Assembly: GCF_023149135.1 (NCBI RefSeq)
Contig: NZ_JAIWJX010000002.1
Span: 4,216,001 to 4,280,000, forward strand
Length of the DNA: 64,000 nt
Origin: Fictibacillus marinisediminis
GTDB taxonomy: Bacteria; Bacillota; Bacilli; Bacillales; Fictibacillaceae
Reading direction: 5' to 3'
The first letter of the stretch is position 1, and the number at the start of each line of letters is the position of its first letter. The position numbers and the translations under genes are program-made. Below, one piece after another: positions 1 through 9,599 of this stretch. The notes beneath the pieces are model-generated. The model had not been told where the DNA came from and did not search any database. It saw nothing but the letters and a program-made list of their open reading frames with translations.

Positions 1-86
1 ACCTTGTAATTTGCCATTGCACATACTTGAGCGATTCCTGAGCCCATTTGTCCGGCTCCGATTACCATGATGGTCTTGACGTTCAT
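1..86 (-). CDS. 3-hydroxybutyryl-CoA dehydrogenase, N-terminal part
   Basis: Only the first 28 codons are inside the window. They read MNVKTIMVIGAGQMGSG..., which carries the GAGQMG dinucleotide-binding loop found at the N-terminus of 3-hydroxyacyl-CoA dehydrogenases that act on NAD(P)+ and short-chain 3-hydroxyacyl-CoA. An AAAGGGGGAAT ribosome site precedes the ATG. The thiolase stop lies only 17 bases upstream, so the two genes are very likely cotranscribed, as expected for acetoacetyl-CoA and 3-hydroxybutyryl-CoA interconversion. The family call rests on the Rossmann motif plus context; the catalytic domain is outside the window. Confidence 0.8.
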   Translation of the reverse strand, partial: MNVKTIMVIGAGQMGSGIAQVCAMANYK

Positions 87-103
87 TCTGATTCCCCCTT
101 TGT

Positions 104-1285
104 TTATTTCACTTCAATAAGAACTGCATCACCCTGGCCGCCGCCTGAGCAGATGGATGCGATTCCCAGTCCTCCGCCGCGTCTTTTCAGTTCATGAATC
201 AATGAAACAATGATTCTCGCTCCGCTTGCTCCGATCGGATGCCCTAAGGCTACCGCCCCGCCGTTGACGTTTACTTTTTCCAGATCAAGGTTCGCAAGCT
301 CTGCACTTGCCAACGCCACAGCTGCAAAAGCTTCGTTAATTTCAAAAAGGTCGATTTCTTCGAGCGTTTTTCCTGTTTTTTTCAACAGTTCGTTAATGAC
401 AAGGCCCGGAGTTTTTGGGAAATCCTTTGCGTCAAGAGCGATTGCCGCAGCCCCGAGAATGGTAGCCATCACTTCTTTTCCTTCTTTTTGCGCCCGTTCT
501 TCTGACATAAGAACAAGAGCTGCTGCACCGTCGTTAACTCCAGGAGCGTTCCCGGCTGTAATGGTTCCTTCCTGAGAAAAGACCGGCCCAAGTTTAGCCA
601 AACGCTCAGCGGTTGTATCTTTTCTTGGTGCTTCATCTGCTGTTACAGAAACAGGCTCTCCTTTTCGCTGTGGCACCTCTACAGAGACAATCTCTTCAGC
701 AAATGTTCCATTCTCAGTTGCGGAAACGGCTCTTTGATGGCTCCTGAATGCCCACTCATCCTGTTTCTCACGCGAAATTCCAAGCTCTTGCGCCACTTCG
801 TTTCCGTACGTCCCCATGTGAACGCCAGTAAAAGAACACGTAAGCCCGTCATGTGTCATCAAGTCCTTCACCTGGCCGTCTCCCATTCGGTAGCCCCAGC
901 GAGCTTTTGGAAGAATGTAAGGTGTATTGCTCATTGATTCCATACCGCCGGCTACAATGACCTCTTCATCACCAGCACGGATAATCTGATCCGCCAAGGT
1001 TACGCTCCTCATTCCGGAAGCACACACTTTATTGATGGTCTCGGTCTTAACTTCCCAAGGCAATCCCGCTTTCTTGGCAGCCTGGCGAGAAGGGATCTGT
1101 CCCTGTCCGCCCTGCAGCACACAACCCATGATCAGTTCATTTACTTGGTCCGCTCTGACATCCGCTCTTTGCAGCGCTTCCTTAATTGCTGCTGCACCTA
1201 GATCAGATGCAGATAATGTGCTTAATGCTCCGCCAAACTTACCGATCGGTGTACGTACACCGCTGACAATGACTGTTTTACCCAT
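104..1285 (-). CDS. acetyl-CoA C-acetyltransferase (thiolase)
   Basis: This 393-residue protein has the full length and catalytic set of the thiolase II family: nucleophile Cys88 in KVCASGM, His349 in GHPIGASG and Cys379 in CSGGGQG. It should condense two acetyl-CoA to acetoacetyl-CoA or run the reverse cleavage in the cytosol. The start has a GGAGAGG ribosome site. It leads an apparent operon into the 3-hydroxybutyryl-CoA dehydrogenase. A perfect inverted repeat at 1330-1345 just upstream is a likely TetR-type operator. Family assignment is firm; biosynthetic versus degradative direction cannot be read from sequence. It is close to B. subtilis MmgA in role, but I leave the symbol open. Confidence 0.93.
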   Translation of the reverse strand: MGKTVIVSGVRTPIGKFGGALSTLSASDLGAAAIKEALQRADVRADQVNELIMGCVLQGGQGQIPSRQAAKKAGLPWEVKTETINKVCASGMRSVTLADQIIRAGDEEVIVAGGMESMSNTPYILPKARWGYRMGDGQVKDLMTHDGLTCSFTGVHMGTYGNEVAQELGISREKQDEWAFRSHQRAVSATENGTFAEEIVSVEVPQRKGEPVSVTADEAPRKDTTAERLAKLGPVFSQEGTITAGNAPGVNDGAAALVLMSEERAQKEGKEVMATILGAAAIALDAKDFPKTPGLVINELLKKTGKTLEEIDLFEINEAFAAVALASAELANLDLEKVNVNGGAVALGHPIGASGARIIVSLIHELKRRGGGLGIASICSGGGQGDAVLIEVK

Positions 1286-1329
1286 GAGAATCCTCTCCTT
1301 TTATAAAATTGAAACGCTTACAATCCGTC

Positions 1330-1345
1330 CCGAGCGAACGCTCGG
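1330..1345. promoter_or_regulatory. Perfect inverted repeat, candidate TetR-type operator
   Basis: CCGAGCG-AA-CGCTCGG lies about 45 bases upstream of the thiolase start. Its 7-bp arms and 2-bp centre resemble operators of TetR-family regulators of acyl-CoA genes. It differs from the FadR box before fadF, so a second regulator is inferred for the thiolase-dehydrogenase operon. Confidence 0.5.
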
Positions 1346-1361
1346 TCAACAAAGATTCATG

Positions 1362-1395
1362 GGTTAACCTGCTGCCTTTTGACAGCAGGTTAACC
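1362..1395 (-). terminator. Long hairpin between fadF and thiolase
   Basis: A 13-bp perfect stem (GGTTAACCTGCTG and its complement at 1383-1395) with an 8-base loop lies downstream of fadF and upstream of the thiolase operator. It lacks a clear U-tract on the minus strand, so it could be a weak terminator or an mRNA-stabilising stem. Confidence 0.45.
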
Positions 1396-1442
1396 TTAAA
1401 AATTTATTGCACGAGTTCTTTTTTTTTTTGCCTGATTTCGTA

Positions 1443-1648
1443 ACCTTTGTAGCCCTTGAGAGTAGTTGATTTCCGTTTCAGATGCTCGCTTTCCGCGGGG
1501 CGTGCGCTGAGCCCCACGGCGCATGCGCCTTTAGGTCTCACCTGTCACGCTACTCCCGCAGGAGTCTCGCACCTTGCACTCCAATCAACTTGTCAATGAA
1601 GTATCTTTACAAAAAGGTTCCTAAAGCAGCCATCTTTTAGGAAAGAGC
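1443..1648. repeat. Palindromic interspersed repeat, long copy
   Basis: This GC-rich element contains TTGATTTCCGTTTCAG near one side and CTCCAATCAACTTG near the other, enclosing inverted segments such as GGCGTGCGCTGAGCC and CTCCCGCAGGAGTC. A shorter relative lies at 26443-26574 with matching flanks on both sides. The right end runs into the last codons of fadF and supplies its TAA. From memory, similar palindromic repeats are common in Bacillaceae intergenic DNA. No ORF is associated. Confidence 0.8.
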
Positions 1649-3781
1649 ATTTTCTTTTGATGAACCAAACAACGATCTTTCAAGAATTTCGACTACATCC
1701 AATGTCTGAACTCGGTCTTCTACTTCCTTCGCTTTTGTTCCATCGCTCAGCATCGTTAAGCAATATGGACACCCGCTTCCGATCATCGTTGGATTCACTT
1801 CAAGCGCCTGCTCCGTTCTTGCCACGTTGACACGCTGACCGGCTTTTTCTTCCATCCACATCATCCCGCCGCCGGCACCGCAGCACATGCCGTTTTGACG
1901 ATTGCGGTTCATCTCAACAAGCTTCACCCCAGGGATCGCTTTTAAAATCTCACGAGGCGGTTCATAAACCTCGTTATAACGTCCAAGATAGCAGGAATCG
2001 TGGTAAGTGATGACTTCATCCACTTCAAATTTCGGTGTGATGCGTCCTTCCTTGATCCAATCTGCCAGCAGCTCTGTATGGTGATAAACCTCACCTTCAT
2101 AGCCAAACTCCGGATACTCGTTTTTAAAGGAATTATAGGCATGCGGGTCAATCGTAATAATCTTCTTCACATTATACTTTTCAAATAAAGCGATATTGCT
2201 GTTGCAAATTTCCTGGAACAAGAACTCGTTTCCGATTCGTCGAGGCGTATCTCCGGAGTTCTTTTCCTTGTTTCCAAGGATGGCAAACTTGACGCCAGCC
2301 TCATTCATAATTTTTGCAAAAGCAAGTGCGATTTTCTGGCTTCGGTTGTCGTAAGCGCCCATCGAGCTGACCCAGAACAAGTATTCAAATTCTTCTCCGG
2401 CTTTCTCCATTTCTTTTACAGTAGGAACCGAAACGTCTTCGCGTAGCTCTCGCCAGTTTTCTCTTTCTTTCTTGGAAATTCCCCAAGGGTTTCCTTGCTT
2501 CTCGATATTTTGGATGGCCCGTTTGGAATCTGCGTCCATCTTTCCTTCTGTAAGGACAAGATAGCGGCGCATGTCGATGATTTTATCCACATGCTCATTC
2601 ATAACCGGACATTGATCCTCACAGTTTCGGCAAGTGGTACATGCCCAGATCTCTTCTTCCGTCATGACTTCGCCGATCAGTTCAATATTATATTCAAACT
2701 TGAAGGCGGAGCTTCCGTCTGTCGCAGCAGCCATTTCTTTGGCGCCCTGTCCTTTTCCTGCGGCTTCAAAAGCAATCTGGTTGCCTTTTGTATTCGCGAA
2801 AGCAAAGGAAGGCATCCAAGGCGTGCGTGAAGTAACCGCCGCTCCTTTTTCAGTGAGGTGATCCCTTATTTTAATTATCATATCCATCGGTGAAAGCATT
2901 TTGCCTGTACCTGTGGCCGGACAAACATTTGTACAGCGTCCGCATTCTACACAAGCATACAGATCGACAAGCTGCTTTTGGTTGAAGTCTTCCACTTTAC
3001 CGACGCCGAAAACTTCTTGTGTCTCATCTTCAAAATTGATGGATGAAAGTTTTCCTACTTTATCCTTCCTTCCCAGCCATACATTCAGCGGGCCCGCGAT
3101 CAAATGAGCATGCTTGGACTGCGGCACATAGACAAGGAACGTGAGAAGGAACAGCAGATGTAGCCACCATGAAATAAAGAATATGGTGACGACCGCAGCT
3201 TCCGGCAGCCCGCCAAGGATATAAGCGAGGCCTGAAGCAATCGGTGCCGTCCATTCAAGTTCCTGATTATGCCAAAGGATTTCCATGGCGTTGCCAAGAA
3301 GGACGGAAAGCATTAATCCGCCAATGAACAGTAAGACAAGTCCTGCTTTAAAGCCCCGTTTAAGGCGTACCAGCTTTTCGACATATCTGCGGTAAAACGC
3401 CCAAACGACAGCCACAAGTATGAGGAAAGTTACGATTTCCTGAAAAAATGTGAATCCGGGATAAAGCGGCCCGAGCGGGAGGTGAGACCCAGGGGCAAGC
3501 CCTTTCCATATAAAATCAATCGCACCAAATTGGACAAGAAGGAATCCATAGAAAAACAACACATGAATGATCCCGCTCTTTTTATCTTTTAAAAGCTTCT
3601 TCTGACCGAATACATTTACAAGCACAGCTTTAATCCGTTCCTGCACGGTATGGTCAAATTCGACTTTTTTACCCATTTTGATGAATTCATACCGCGTTTT
3701 CACCACATATGCAAACAAATAGACGGCGTAAGCGGTTACAAGAATAAAGGCAATCCAGTTCAAAATCTGTAAACCGTTCAT
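1637..3781 (-). CDS. fadF: Membrane iron-sulfur oxidoreductase FadF
   Basis: The 714-residue protein starts with about six hydrophobic segments (residues 5-230, nitrate-reductase-gamma-like), then carries two [4Fe-4S] motifs, CVECGRCTNVCP and CTTCRNCEDQCP, and ends with two CCG-type segments (HDSCYLGR, CCGAGGGM, GCPYCLTML). In B. subtilis this protein is encoded with acdA and is linked to beta-oxidation; moving electrons from acyl-CoA dehydrogenase to the respiratory chain is the usual inference. I use the ATG at 3781; a TTG directly before it sits too close to the GGGAG site. A FadR-type box lies upstream at 3895-3910. The stop codon lies inside a repeat element, so the C-terminus may have been reshaped. 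Confidence 0.92.
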   Translation of the reverse strand: MNGLQILNWIAFILVTAYAVYLFAYVVKTRYEFIKMGKKVEFDHTVQERIKAVLVNVFGQKKLLKDKKSGIIHVLFFYGFLLVQFGAIDFIWKGLAPGSHLPLGPLYPGFTFFQEIVTFLILVAVVWAFYRRYVEKLVRLKRGFKAGLVLLFIGGLMLSVLLGNAMEILWHNQELEWTAPIASGLAYILGGLPEAAVVTIFFISWWLHLLFLLTFLVYVPQSKHAHLIAGPLNVWLGRKDKVGKLSSINFEDETQEVFGVGKVEDFNQKQLVDLYACVECGRCTNVCPATGTGKMLSPMDMIIKIRDHLTEKGAAVTSRTPWMPSFAFANTKGNQIAFEAAGKGQGAKEMAAATDGSSAFKFEYNIELIGEVMTEEEIWACTTCRNCEDQCPVMNEHVDKIIDMRRYLVLTEGKMDADSKRAIQNIEKQGNPWGISKKERENWRELREDVSVPTVKEMEKAGEEFEYLFWVSSMGAYDNRSQKIALAFAKIMNEAGVKFAILGNKEKNSGDTPRRIGNEFLFQEICNSNIALFEKYNVKKIITIDPHAYNSFKNEYPEFGYEGEVYHHTELLADWIKEGRITPKFEVDEVITYHDSCYLGRYNEVYEPPREILKAIPGVKLVEMNRNRQNGMCCGAGGGMMWMEEKAGQRVNVARTEQALEVNPTMIGSGCPYCLTMLSDGTKAKEVEDRVQTLDVVEILERSLFGSSKENALS

Positions 3782-3894
3782 CAATTATGCTCCCTTCATC
3801 TTTGTCTGTTGCTTTCCCTTTTCCTATATATGCCTTAAATAACTATTCAAAAAGGGGGGAATTTTCTGAAACCATTATAACATATAAAATATAA

Positions 3895-3910
3895 CTGAAT
3901 GAGCATTCAG
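3895..3910. promoter_or_regulatory. FadR-type operator upstream of fadF
   Basis: CTGAATG-AG-CATTCAG is a perfect palindrome matching the B. subtilis FadR consensus (TGAATGA-N-TCATTCA type). A minus-strand TTGACT overlaps its outer edge, so bound FadR would block the promoter and long-chain acyl-CoA would relieve it. FadR control of fadF is established in B. subtilis. Confidence 0.8.
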
Positions 3911-4013
3911 TCAATATTATTCAAAATAATTTTTTCGGGTGCCTGACACCGATGATTCTCCTGATTCTTGGAGATACTAATCAGACCTATTTCCACAAGA
4001 AAGGAGTACCGTC

Positions 4014-5216
4014 ATGGCCATCGTATGCAGTATTTTAATCCTCCTGCTTGCAGCCGTTATTATAGCAGTGCTTATTTGGCTCGATTTTCAATTAGGCAAG
4101 AAAAATGTTGCAAAAAAGGAGCTGGAAGATCCTGCTGTCTGTACGGGGGAAGCGGCTCTCATCACGACCGGTACGGATTTTTTCGATACGTTGTTTGAGG
4201 AAATAGAACAAGCCAAACATCATTTACATATTCAATTTTATATTTTCAATGAGGACTGCATCGGCAAAGAGATGACATCTCTTCTGAAAAGAAAGGCAAG
4301 AGAAGGAGTAGCTGTACGTTTGCTCGTTGATTATATGGGCAGTTTTTTCCTTAAAAAGAAAGCCATTCATGAAATGAAGCTGGCAGGGGTTCAATTTGCC
4401 TATAGCTTTAAGCCCGAATTTCCTTACTTCTTTTATAAGCTGAACCGTAGAAACCATCGGAAAATAACGATTATTGACGGGAAAAAAGGATTTACCGGGG
4501 GATTCAATGTAGGAGACGAATATTTAGGAAGGGATCCGAAGCTTGGGGATTGGCGCGATTATCATTTACAGCTGGATGGCCCTGTAATCCATTCCTTGCA
4601 GCACCAGTTTCTTCTCGATTGGGAGGAGGCTTCGTGTGAAAAGTTAAGCGGGAATTCTTATTTTCCGGAACTTGAAGAGGGGCCTCAGACTTTTACAGCC
4701 CTTTTTTCATCCAAACAGATCTATTCGTTCTTCTTGCAGCGAATTGAACAGGCCCAAACCCGAATCTTCATTGGCTCACCCTATTTTATACCGGATGCCA
4801 GCCTGCAGAGAGCTCTCCTTCATGCACTGAAACGTGGTGTGGAGGTAATCTTGCTTGTCCCAATGAAATCCGATCATCCACTCGTAAAAGAAGCTTCCTA
4901 TCCGTACTTGAGGGAACTGTTAAAGGCCGGATGCCGTGTCGACCAGTATTATGAAGGTTTTTTCCATGCGAAAGTTTTTATGGTCGATGAAAAAATCTGC
5001 GATATTGGCACAACAAATTTCGATCTGCGAAGCATGTTTACCAATTCAGAAGTAAACTGCATTTTCCATGATCCGGAACTGATTAAAGTGACACTGAAGG
5101 CCATTGAAGTAGACTTAGCCCGTTCCGAAACCCTGCAAGTCACTGCTCTGGACAGGCTCTCGCTCTGGACAAAAACAAAAATTCAGATCGCACGGGTGAT
5201 CTTGCCTTTTTTATAA
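4014..5216 (+). CDS. Cardiolipin synthase / phospholipase D family protein
   Basis: This 400-residue protein has one N-terminal membrane segment (residues 3-24) followed by two HKD half-sites: NHRKITIIDGKKGFTGG and FHAKVFMVDEKICDIGTTN. That is the architecture of bacterial cardiolipin synthases, which join two phosphatidylglycerols at the membrane and release glycerol. It corresponds by position to B. subtilis ywjE, between fadF and uvsE. An AAAGGAG site precedes the ATG. A weak hairpin (5222-5240) without a U-tract follows. Substrate specificity is inferred from the family only. Confidence 0.9.
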   Translation: MAIVCSILILLLAAVIIAVLIWLDFQLGKKNVAKKELEDPAVCTGEAALITTGTDFFDTLFEEIEQAKHHLHIQFYIFNEDCIGKEMTSLLKRKAREGVAVRLLVDYMGSFFLKKKAIHEMKLAGVQFAYSFKPEFPYFFYKLNRRNHRKITIIDGKKGFTGGFNVGDEYLGRDPKLGDWRDYHLQLDGPVIHSLQHQFLLDWEEASCEKLSGNSYFPELEEGPQTFTALFSSKQIYSFFLQRIEQAQTRIFIGSPYFIPDASLQRALLHALKRGVEVILLVPMKSDHPLVKEASYPYLRELLKAGCRVDQYYEGFFHAKVFMVDEKICDIGTTNFDLRSMFTNSEVNCIFHDPELIKVTLKAIEVDLARSETLQVTALDRLSLWTKTKIQIARVILPFL

Positions 5217-5283
5217 GTTTTGTTTAAGTTATGCTTAAACGGTGAATGAACGAGTATGACTTGACTTCAAAGGGGCTGCTGCA

Positions 5284-6237
5284 ATGATTGTATCTTTTGG
5301 TTATGTTTCCACCGCTCTTACCCTTTTCGATTCATCGCCGTCAAAAACGATGACTTTTGCCACTTGGTCAAAGCTTGAAAAAGAGGAACGGGAACAGCGA
5401 CTTATTTCCATTACAAAAACAAATTTAAAAAATACACTGCGAATCATTCACTACAACATCGCTTCTCAATTTCCCTTATATCGGATGTCGTCCTCGATCG
5501 TTCCGCTGGCGACTCACCCTGACGTCAATTGGGAGTATTTAAAGCATACAGCTGAGGAGTTTCGTGCGGTTGGGGACCTTGTGAAAGCCCACAGCCTCCG
5601 TGTGAGTCTGCATCCAAACCAGTTTACCCTGTTTACAAGCGCCAAGAAGCATATTACGGATAATGCTGTGAAAGACATGGAATACCATTACGCCATGCTC
5701 CAGGCGATGAGTCTTGAAAAGGAAGCACGGATCAACATCCATGTTGGCGGTACTTATGGGGATAAAGAATCTTCCATAGCACGGTTCTATGAAAATATTA
5801 AAAAACTGCCTTCTCATGTTAAACAGGCCATGACACTTGAAAATGACGATAAAACCTATACGACTGAAGAAACACTGGACATATGTGAAGCTGAAGGAAT
5901 ACCCATGATGTTTGATTACCATCATCACCTGGCAAACCCCAGTTCTGTTCCGCTGGAAGAACTTCTTCCCCGTTTTATTGCGACATGGCAAGGCACCGGG
6001 CGGCCGCCTAAAGTCCATCTATCTTCACCAAAAACAGAAAAGGCCTACCGAAGCCATCATGACTTCGTAAGCCTCGACTATGTGATGCCTTTCTTTAAAA
6101 TGATCAAGCCATTTACGGATGAGCTGGATGTGATGATAGAAGCAAAACAGAAGGATATCGCCCTCATTCGATTGATGGGTGAACTCGCCAAGGTAAGGGG
6201 AATCAAACGGATGAGCGGAGGCACCTTGATCATCTGA
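5284..6237 (+). CDS. uvsE: UV DNA damage endonuclease UvsE
   Basis: The 317-residue protein has the metal-binding TIM-barrel signature of UVDE enzymes: HPNQFTLFTS, NIHVGGTYGDKESS, LENDDKTYT and FDYHHHLANP. It nicks DNA 5' to cyclobutane dimers and 6-4 photoproducts. Length and position match B. subtilis YwjD. The ribosome site is AAAGGGG. The last eight bases overlap the 3' end of the opposite-strand hydrolase gene, so the two transcripts collide. No LexA box was seen in its short upstream region. Confidence 0.92.
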   Translation: MIVSFGYVSTALTLFDSSPSKTMTFATWSKLEKEEREQRLISITKTNLKNTLRIIHYNIASQFPLYRMSSSIVPLATHPDVNWEYLKHTAEEFRAVGDLVKAHSLRVSLHPNQFTLFTSAKKHITDNAVKDMEYHYAMLQAMSLEKEARINIHVGGTYGDKESSIARFYENIKKLPSHVKQAMTLENDDKTYTTEETLDICEAEGIPMMFDYHHHLANPSSVPLEELLPRFIATWQGTGRPPKVHLSSPKTEKAYRSHHDFVSLDYVMPFFKMIKPFTDELDVMIEAKQKDIALIRLMGELAKVRGIKRMSGGTLII

Positions 6238-6988
6238 GGGACTTGGCCCAATGTGTCAGTGCGCGGTTAAAGAATTTGTATTGTTTAACCGGGATCTGAT
6301 GGAATGCTCCCGGAACGATGATGGTTTTGGTATACGGTACGAGCCTTTGATAAATCTCCTGATAGGGTAAAAAATAAAAGGACCGGGAGCCGTAGAACAA
6401 TAACAGCGGTACTTGGATCTCGGGCAAGGATTCCGTGCAGCTATACTTCATACTTTCCTCATAAAAACAGCGCCAGCTCCTCTGGCTGCCTTTTTTGCAT
6501 TCCTCTGCAATTTCATGCCTGTCTTCTCCATCCACTTTATGCGACCAGGCCAAACCGTTTATTAACAAGAGAGGATAATGTGCAGCAAGATGGATCCCGA
6601 GCCTGAATTCTTTTTCTAAAAACCAGGACGCCACTTGCGGAAAACCTCCGCTTAACACGAGAGCCCGCACCCGCTCAGGGTAGCGCAGAACAAAATCCTG
6701 TGCCACCGTACCTCCCGCAGAATAACCGCACAGGATAGCCTTCTCGATTTCCAGCTTATCAAGCAAAGCGAGCAGGTCATCACTCAGTGTTCCAATCGTG
6801 AACGAGTCCTCCATGTACGGCGTGTTGCCATGCCCCCGCATATCGTATGTAATCACTCTGAAATTCTGGTTTAGCCCTTCATGCTGATACTTAAAAATAC
6901 AGGAAGTCAGTGCTGGAGGGTGGATAAAAACAAGCGGGAGACCTGACCCCGATTCTCTGTAAGATGTATGCACATCTCTTGCTGCCAT
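6230..6988 (-). CDS. Alpha/beta hydrolase
   Basis: This 252-residue protein shows the alpha/beta-hydrolase fold: oxyanion region FIHPPALTS, RGHGNTPY, nucleophile elbow GYSAGG (Ser about residue 98) and a C-terminal histidine in GAFHQIPV. The substrate cannot be told; the family holds esterases, lactonases and haloperoxidase-like enzymes. The small XapX gene lies 19 bases upstream with a ribosome site here (AGAGGGGGTG), so they form a two-gene unit. Its 3' end overlaps uvsE. Confidence 0.85.
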   Translation of the reverse strand: MAARDVHTSYRESGSGLPLVFIHPPALTSCIFKYQHEGLNQNFRVITYDMRGHGNTPYMEDSFTIGTLSDDLLALLDKLEIEKAILCGYSAGGTVAQDFVLRYPERVRALVLSGGFPQVASWFLEKEFRLGIHLAAHYPLLLINGLAWSHKVDGEDRHEIAEECKKGSQRSWRCFYEESMKYSCTESLPEIQVPLLLFYGSRSFYFLPYQEIYQRLVPYTKTIIVPGAFHQIPVKQYKFFNRALTHWAKSLR

Positions 6989-7007
6989 ACAAACACCCCC
7001 TCTTTAT

Positions 7008-7181
7008 TCATGGCTTCATAAAAAGCGAAAACGCCCAAAGATAGATCTTGTATCCCAGGTAAATCCCAACGATTCCGGCAATGCCCGATAAGGCTGGCGG
7101 AGCAGGAATCGGCAGCTTAAGCATGGCAAAAACGATGCCTACAGCTGCACCTGTAATCAGTGCTAAAATAACCAGCTTCAT
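7008..7181 (-). CDS. XapX domain small membrane protein
   Basis: This 57-codon gene reads MKLVILALITGAAVG..., then LKLPIPAPPALSGIAGIVG and YLGYKIY. Two hydrophobic helices flank the LPIPAPP motif that typifies the XapX domain. The function of XapX proteins is not known; the name comes from occurrence near xanthosine permease genes. A GGAGGAATGCAG ribosome site precedes the ATG, and the stop is 19 bases before the hydrolase gene. The sequence match to the family is convincing despite the small size. Confidence 0.8.
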   Translation of the reverse strand: MKLVILALITGAAVGIVFAMLKLPIPAPPALSGIAGIVGIYLGYKIYLWAFSLFMKP

Positions 7182-7271
7182 TCTGCATTCCTCCCTCCGT
7201 TTATGGTCTCCAGTGATACGCAGTTTATCCCCCAGAAAAGCGAAAGTGCCTGGCCGCTTGCGCTGGACATG

Positions 7272-7308
7272 AAAAAAGACCTGCTGTTATTGATAACAGC
7301 AGGTCTTT
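7272..7308 (-). terminator. Intrinsic terminator after argS
   Basis: Inverted repeat AGACCTGCTGTTA/TAACAGCAGGTCT with a U6 run on the minus strand, starting 8 bases past the argS stop. Confidence 0.9.
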
Positions 7309-7315
7309 CCTCTAT

Positions 7316-8986
7316 TTACATTCGGTCAGGTGCGGAAACACCCACAACCTTCAATGCGTTTTCAATCGTGATTTGAGTGGCCTTCATCAACGCGTAGCGA
7401 GCGGTTGATTTTTCTTTATTTTCAGCATCGAGCACTCGCTCAGCATTGTAGAAGCTGTGCAGTGCAGATGCCAGTTCAAATACATAGTTCGTGATGCGGT
7501 GGGTGAGCATCTTATCAGCCGCTTCATCAATCGCAGCCGGGAATTCGCCGAGCTTTTTCAGCAGCTCAACCTCTTTTTCAGAGGAGACGTGAGAAAGGTC
7601 AAGCTCTCCGTCGCAGGACAAGCCCATCTCCGCACCCTGGCGCAGCATGCTGCATACACGGGCATGTGCGTACTGCACATAGAATACCGGATTCTCGTTT
7701 GATTTTGAAACCGCTAAGTCCATATCAAAATCAAGATGAGTGTCAGAGCTTCTCATCGCGAAGAAGTAGCGAGTTGCATCGATGCCTACTTCTTCCATTA
7801 GATCTTTCAGGGTTACAGCTTTTCCCGTACGTTTGCTCATCTTTACTTTTTCCCCGTTTTGGAACAAGGAAACAAGCTGGATAATTAAAACATCGAGCTG
7901 TTCACGGTCATAGCCAAGCGCCTGGATGGCCGCCTTCATTCGAGGAATATAACCATGGTGATCTGCTCCCCAAATGTTGATCAGCTTCTCAAAACCTCGG
8001 TCAAGCTTATCCTGGTGATAAGAGATATCCGGTGTCAGATACGTATACGATCCGTCATTCTTAATCAGAACACGGTCTTTATCATCGCCAAAGTCCGTTG
8101 TCCGGAACCAAGTCGCGCCTTCTTCTTCATAGACAACCCCTGCATCTTTCAGTTTCGAGAGGGCCTTGTCGATCTTTCCGGATTCGTAAAGGGACGTTTC
8201 AGAATACCATACATCAAAATTAACCCGGAATTCAGCCAGATCGATTTTTATTTTCTCAAGTTCCTTCTCAAGGCCGTATTGGCGGAAGAAGTTGAAACGC
8301 TCTTTTTCATCAGCTGCAGCCCATTTGTCTCCATACTCTTCAGCGAGGTCTTTTCCGAATTCAATAATATCTTTACCGAAGTATCCGTCCTGCGGCATTT
8401 CCTTTTCTTGCCCAAGAGCCTGAAAGTATCGTGCTTCAATGGAATAAGCAAGGTTATTAATCTGGTTTCCCGCATCATTAATATAATATTCACGGGAGAC
8501 TTCATATCCTGCACGATCAAGGATGTTGCAAAGAGAATCACCAACAGCTGCTCCACGCGCATGTCCAAGGTGAAGATTTCCTGTCGGGTTCGCTGATACA
8601 AACTCAACCTGAACCTTCTTTCCACCGCCGAATTCTGTTCTTCCGTAATCTTCTCCTGCTTTAAGAATAGCTGGAATTAAGTCTGTTAAATACGCATTAT
8701 CCATGTAAAAGTTTATGAATCCCGGACCTGCAATTTCAAGCTTGCTGATGGATGCCTTACTTTTATCAAAATGATTCAGAATTTCTTCTGCAATCATTTT
8801 TGGTGCTTTCTTGGCAATACGAGCGAGCTGCATCGCCATATTGGTCGCGTAGTCCCCGTGCGACTTATCCTTTGGAATTTCAAGAACCACTTCTGGAAGC
8901 TGTTCTCTTTCTGCCAATCCTGCCTTAATTACCGCTTCTTCAATCTCTTGTTTTAAATGTAGCTTTACCTGATCTACAACGTTCAT
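7316..8986 (-). CDS. argS: Arginyl-tRNA synthetase
   Basis: The 556-residue protein is a class I synthetase that charges tRNA-Arg. The HIGH box appears as HLGHARG, the KMSKS loop as KMSKRTG, and the C-terminal anticodon-binding domain ends in [14 protein letters not shown] chose the ATG at 8986 because AGGAGG lies 7 bases upstream and the product begins MNVVDQVK like other Bacillus ArgS; a longer frame would overlap the upstream gene. Its ATG overlaps the TGA of the DUF1934 gene by four bases, indicating translational coupling. No T-box leader is visible. Confidence 0.97.
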   Translation of the reverse strand: MNVVDQVKLHLKQEIEEAVIKAGLAEREQLPEVVLEIPKDKSHGDYATNMAMQLARIAKKAPKMIAEEILNHFDKSKASISKLEIAGPGFINFYMDNAYLTDLIPAILKAGEDYGRTEFGGGKKVQVEFVSANPTGNLHLGHARGAAVGDSLCNILDRAGYEVSREYYINDAGNQINNLAYSIEARYFQALGQEKEMPQDGYFGKDIIEFGKDLAEEYGDKWAAADEKERFNFFRQYGLEKELEKIKIDLAEFRVNFDVWYSETSLYESGKIDKALSKLKDAGVVYEEEGATWFRTTDFGDDKDRVLIKNDGSYTYLTPDISYHQDKLDRGFEKLINIWGADHHGYIPRMKAAIQALGYDREQLDVLIIQLVSLFQNGEKVKMSKRTGKAVTLKDLMEEVGIDATRYFFAMRSSDTHLDFDMDLAVSKSNENPVFYVQYAHARVCSMLRQGAEMGLSCDGELDLSHVSSEKEVELLKKLGEFPAAIDEAADKMLTHRITNYVFELASALHSFYNAERVLDAENKEKSTARYALMKATQITIENALKVVGVSAPDRM

Positions 8987-9426
8987 GACTTTGCCTCCTG
9001 AAAATTGATCTTTATCGAATAATTGCCTGTGTCTTCTCCCTGCAGTACAAGTCCATACTTCAAGAGCAAATCGCCTTCTTTGCTCTGCTGGTTCCAGCGG
9101 AAATTCATCTGATGTGTGGTTGTTTCCATCCATAGCTGGCCATATGGGGTATCGTACATCCCCTGTGTTGTCTGCCCGATCAAAAACTTCTGGCGCATGG
9201 CCACACTGCCGCTCCTTAAGATGACTATGCCTTCATGGTTCATTTTAATTACATTGTTGACTGAACCCGCGCCCTCTATAACTTCCGTATATTTGAGAAA
9301 CGTACTATCCCCTTTGCGGTAAAGCGTTCCTTCTGCTTCGCCTTTATGTACATCTTTCTCCTTTGCATGCTGAATGACGGTTTCCATTATTAAATTGACC
9401 GAAATTACAGCGTCTTGTCCATCCAT
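8983..9426 (-). CDS. DUF1934 protein, YwiB-like
   Basis: This 147-residue protein belongs to DUF1934, a calycin-like beta-barrel of unknown function found next to argS in Bacillus (YwiB). The start [10 protein letters not shown] follows an AAAGGA site and matches the usual family length; an ATG 15 codons upstream would add a non-conserved extension. It ends in an ATGA overlap with argS. The conserved pairing with argS suggests shared regulation, not a known biochemical link. Confidence 0.85.
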   Translation of the reverse strand: MDGQDAVISVNLIMETVIQHAKEKDVHKGEAEGTLYRKGDSTFLKYTEVIEGAGSVNNVIKMNHEGIVILRSGSVAMRQKFLIGQTTQGMYDTPYGQLWMETTTHQMNFRWNQQSKEGDLLLKYGLVLQGEDTGNYSIKINFQEAKS

Positions 9427-9564
9427 GTCGGATCCGTCCTTTTTATCATTTCTATTAAAATACAGAAGCACTGATTTGTTCTGTATGCCAATCTCATATG
9501 ATTATTGTTTATAACTCAACTATTATAAAGGATTCTTCCCTATTTCTTCAACCTTACCCTTAAA

Positions 9565-9599
9565 CAAAGAAAAACGCACTTCTCCTTCTGGAAGTGCGT
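9565..9599 (-). terminator. Intrinsic terminator overlapping kinase stop
   Basis: Stem ACGCACTTC/GAAGTGCGT with a U-rich tail on the minus strand. The stem abuts and partly includes the stop of the kinase gene. Confidence 0.85.

Noticed and set aside
3939..3953. GGGTGCCTGACACC motif near cls
   Set aside because: A short palindromic motif that I recall as common in Bacillus intergenic DNA; no function can be assigned.
7955..8596. 213-codon plus-strand frame inside argS
   Set aside because: Shadow of argS codon usage.
9427..9598. T-box leader for argS
   Set aside because: No specifier stem or T-box sequence; argS is led by the DUF1934 gene.
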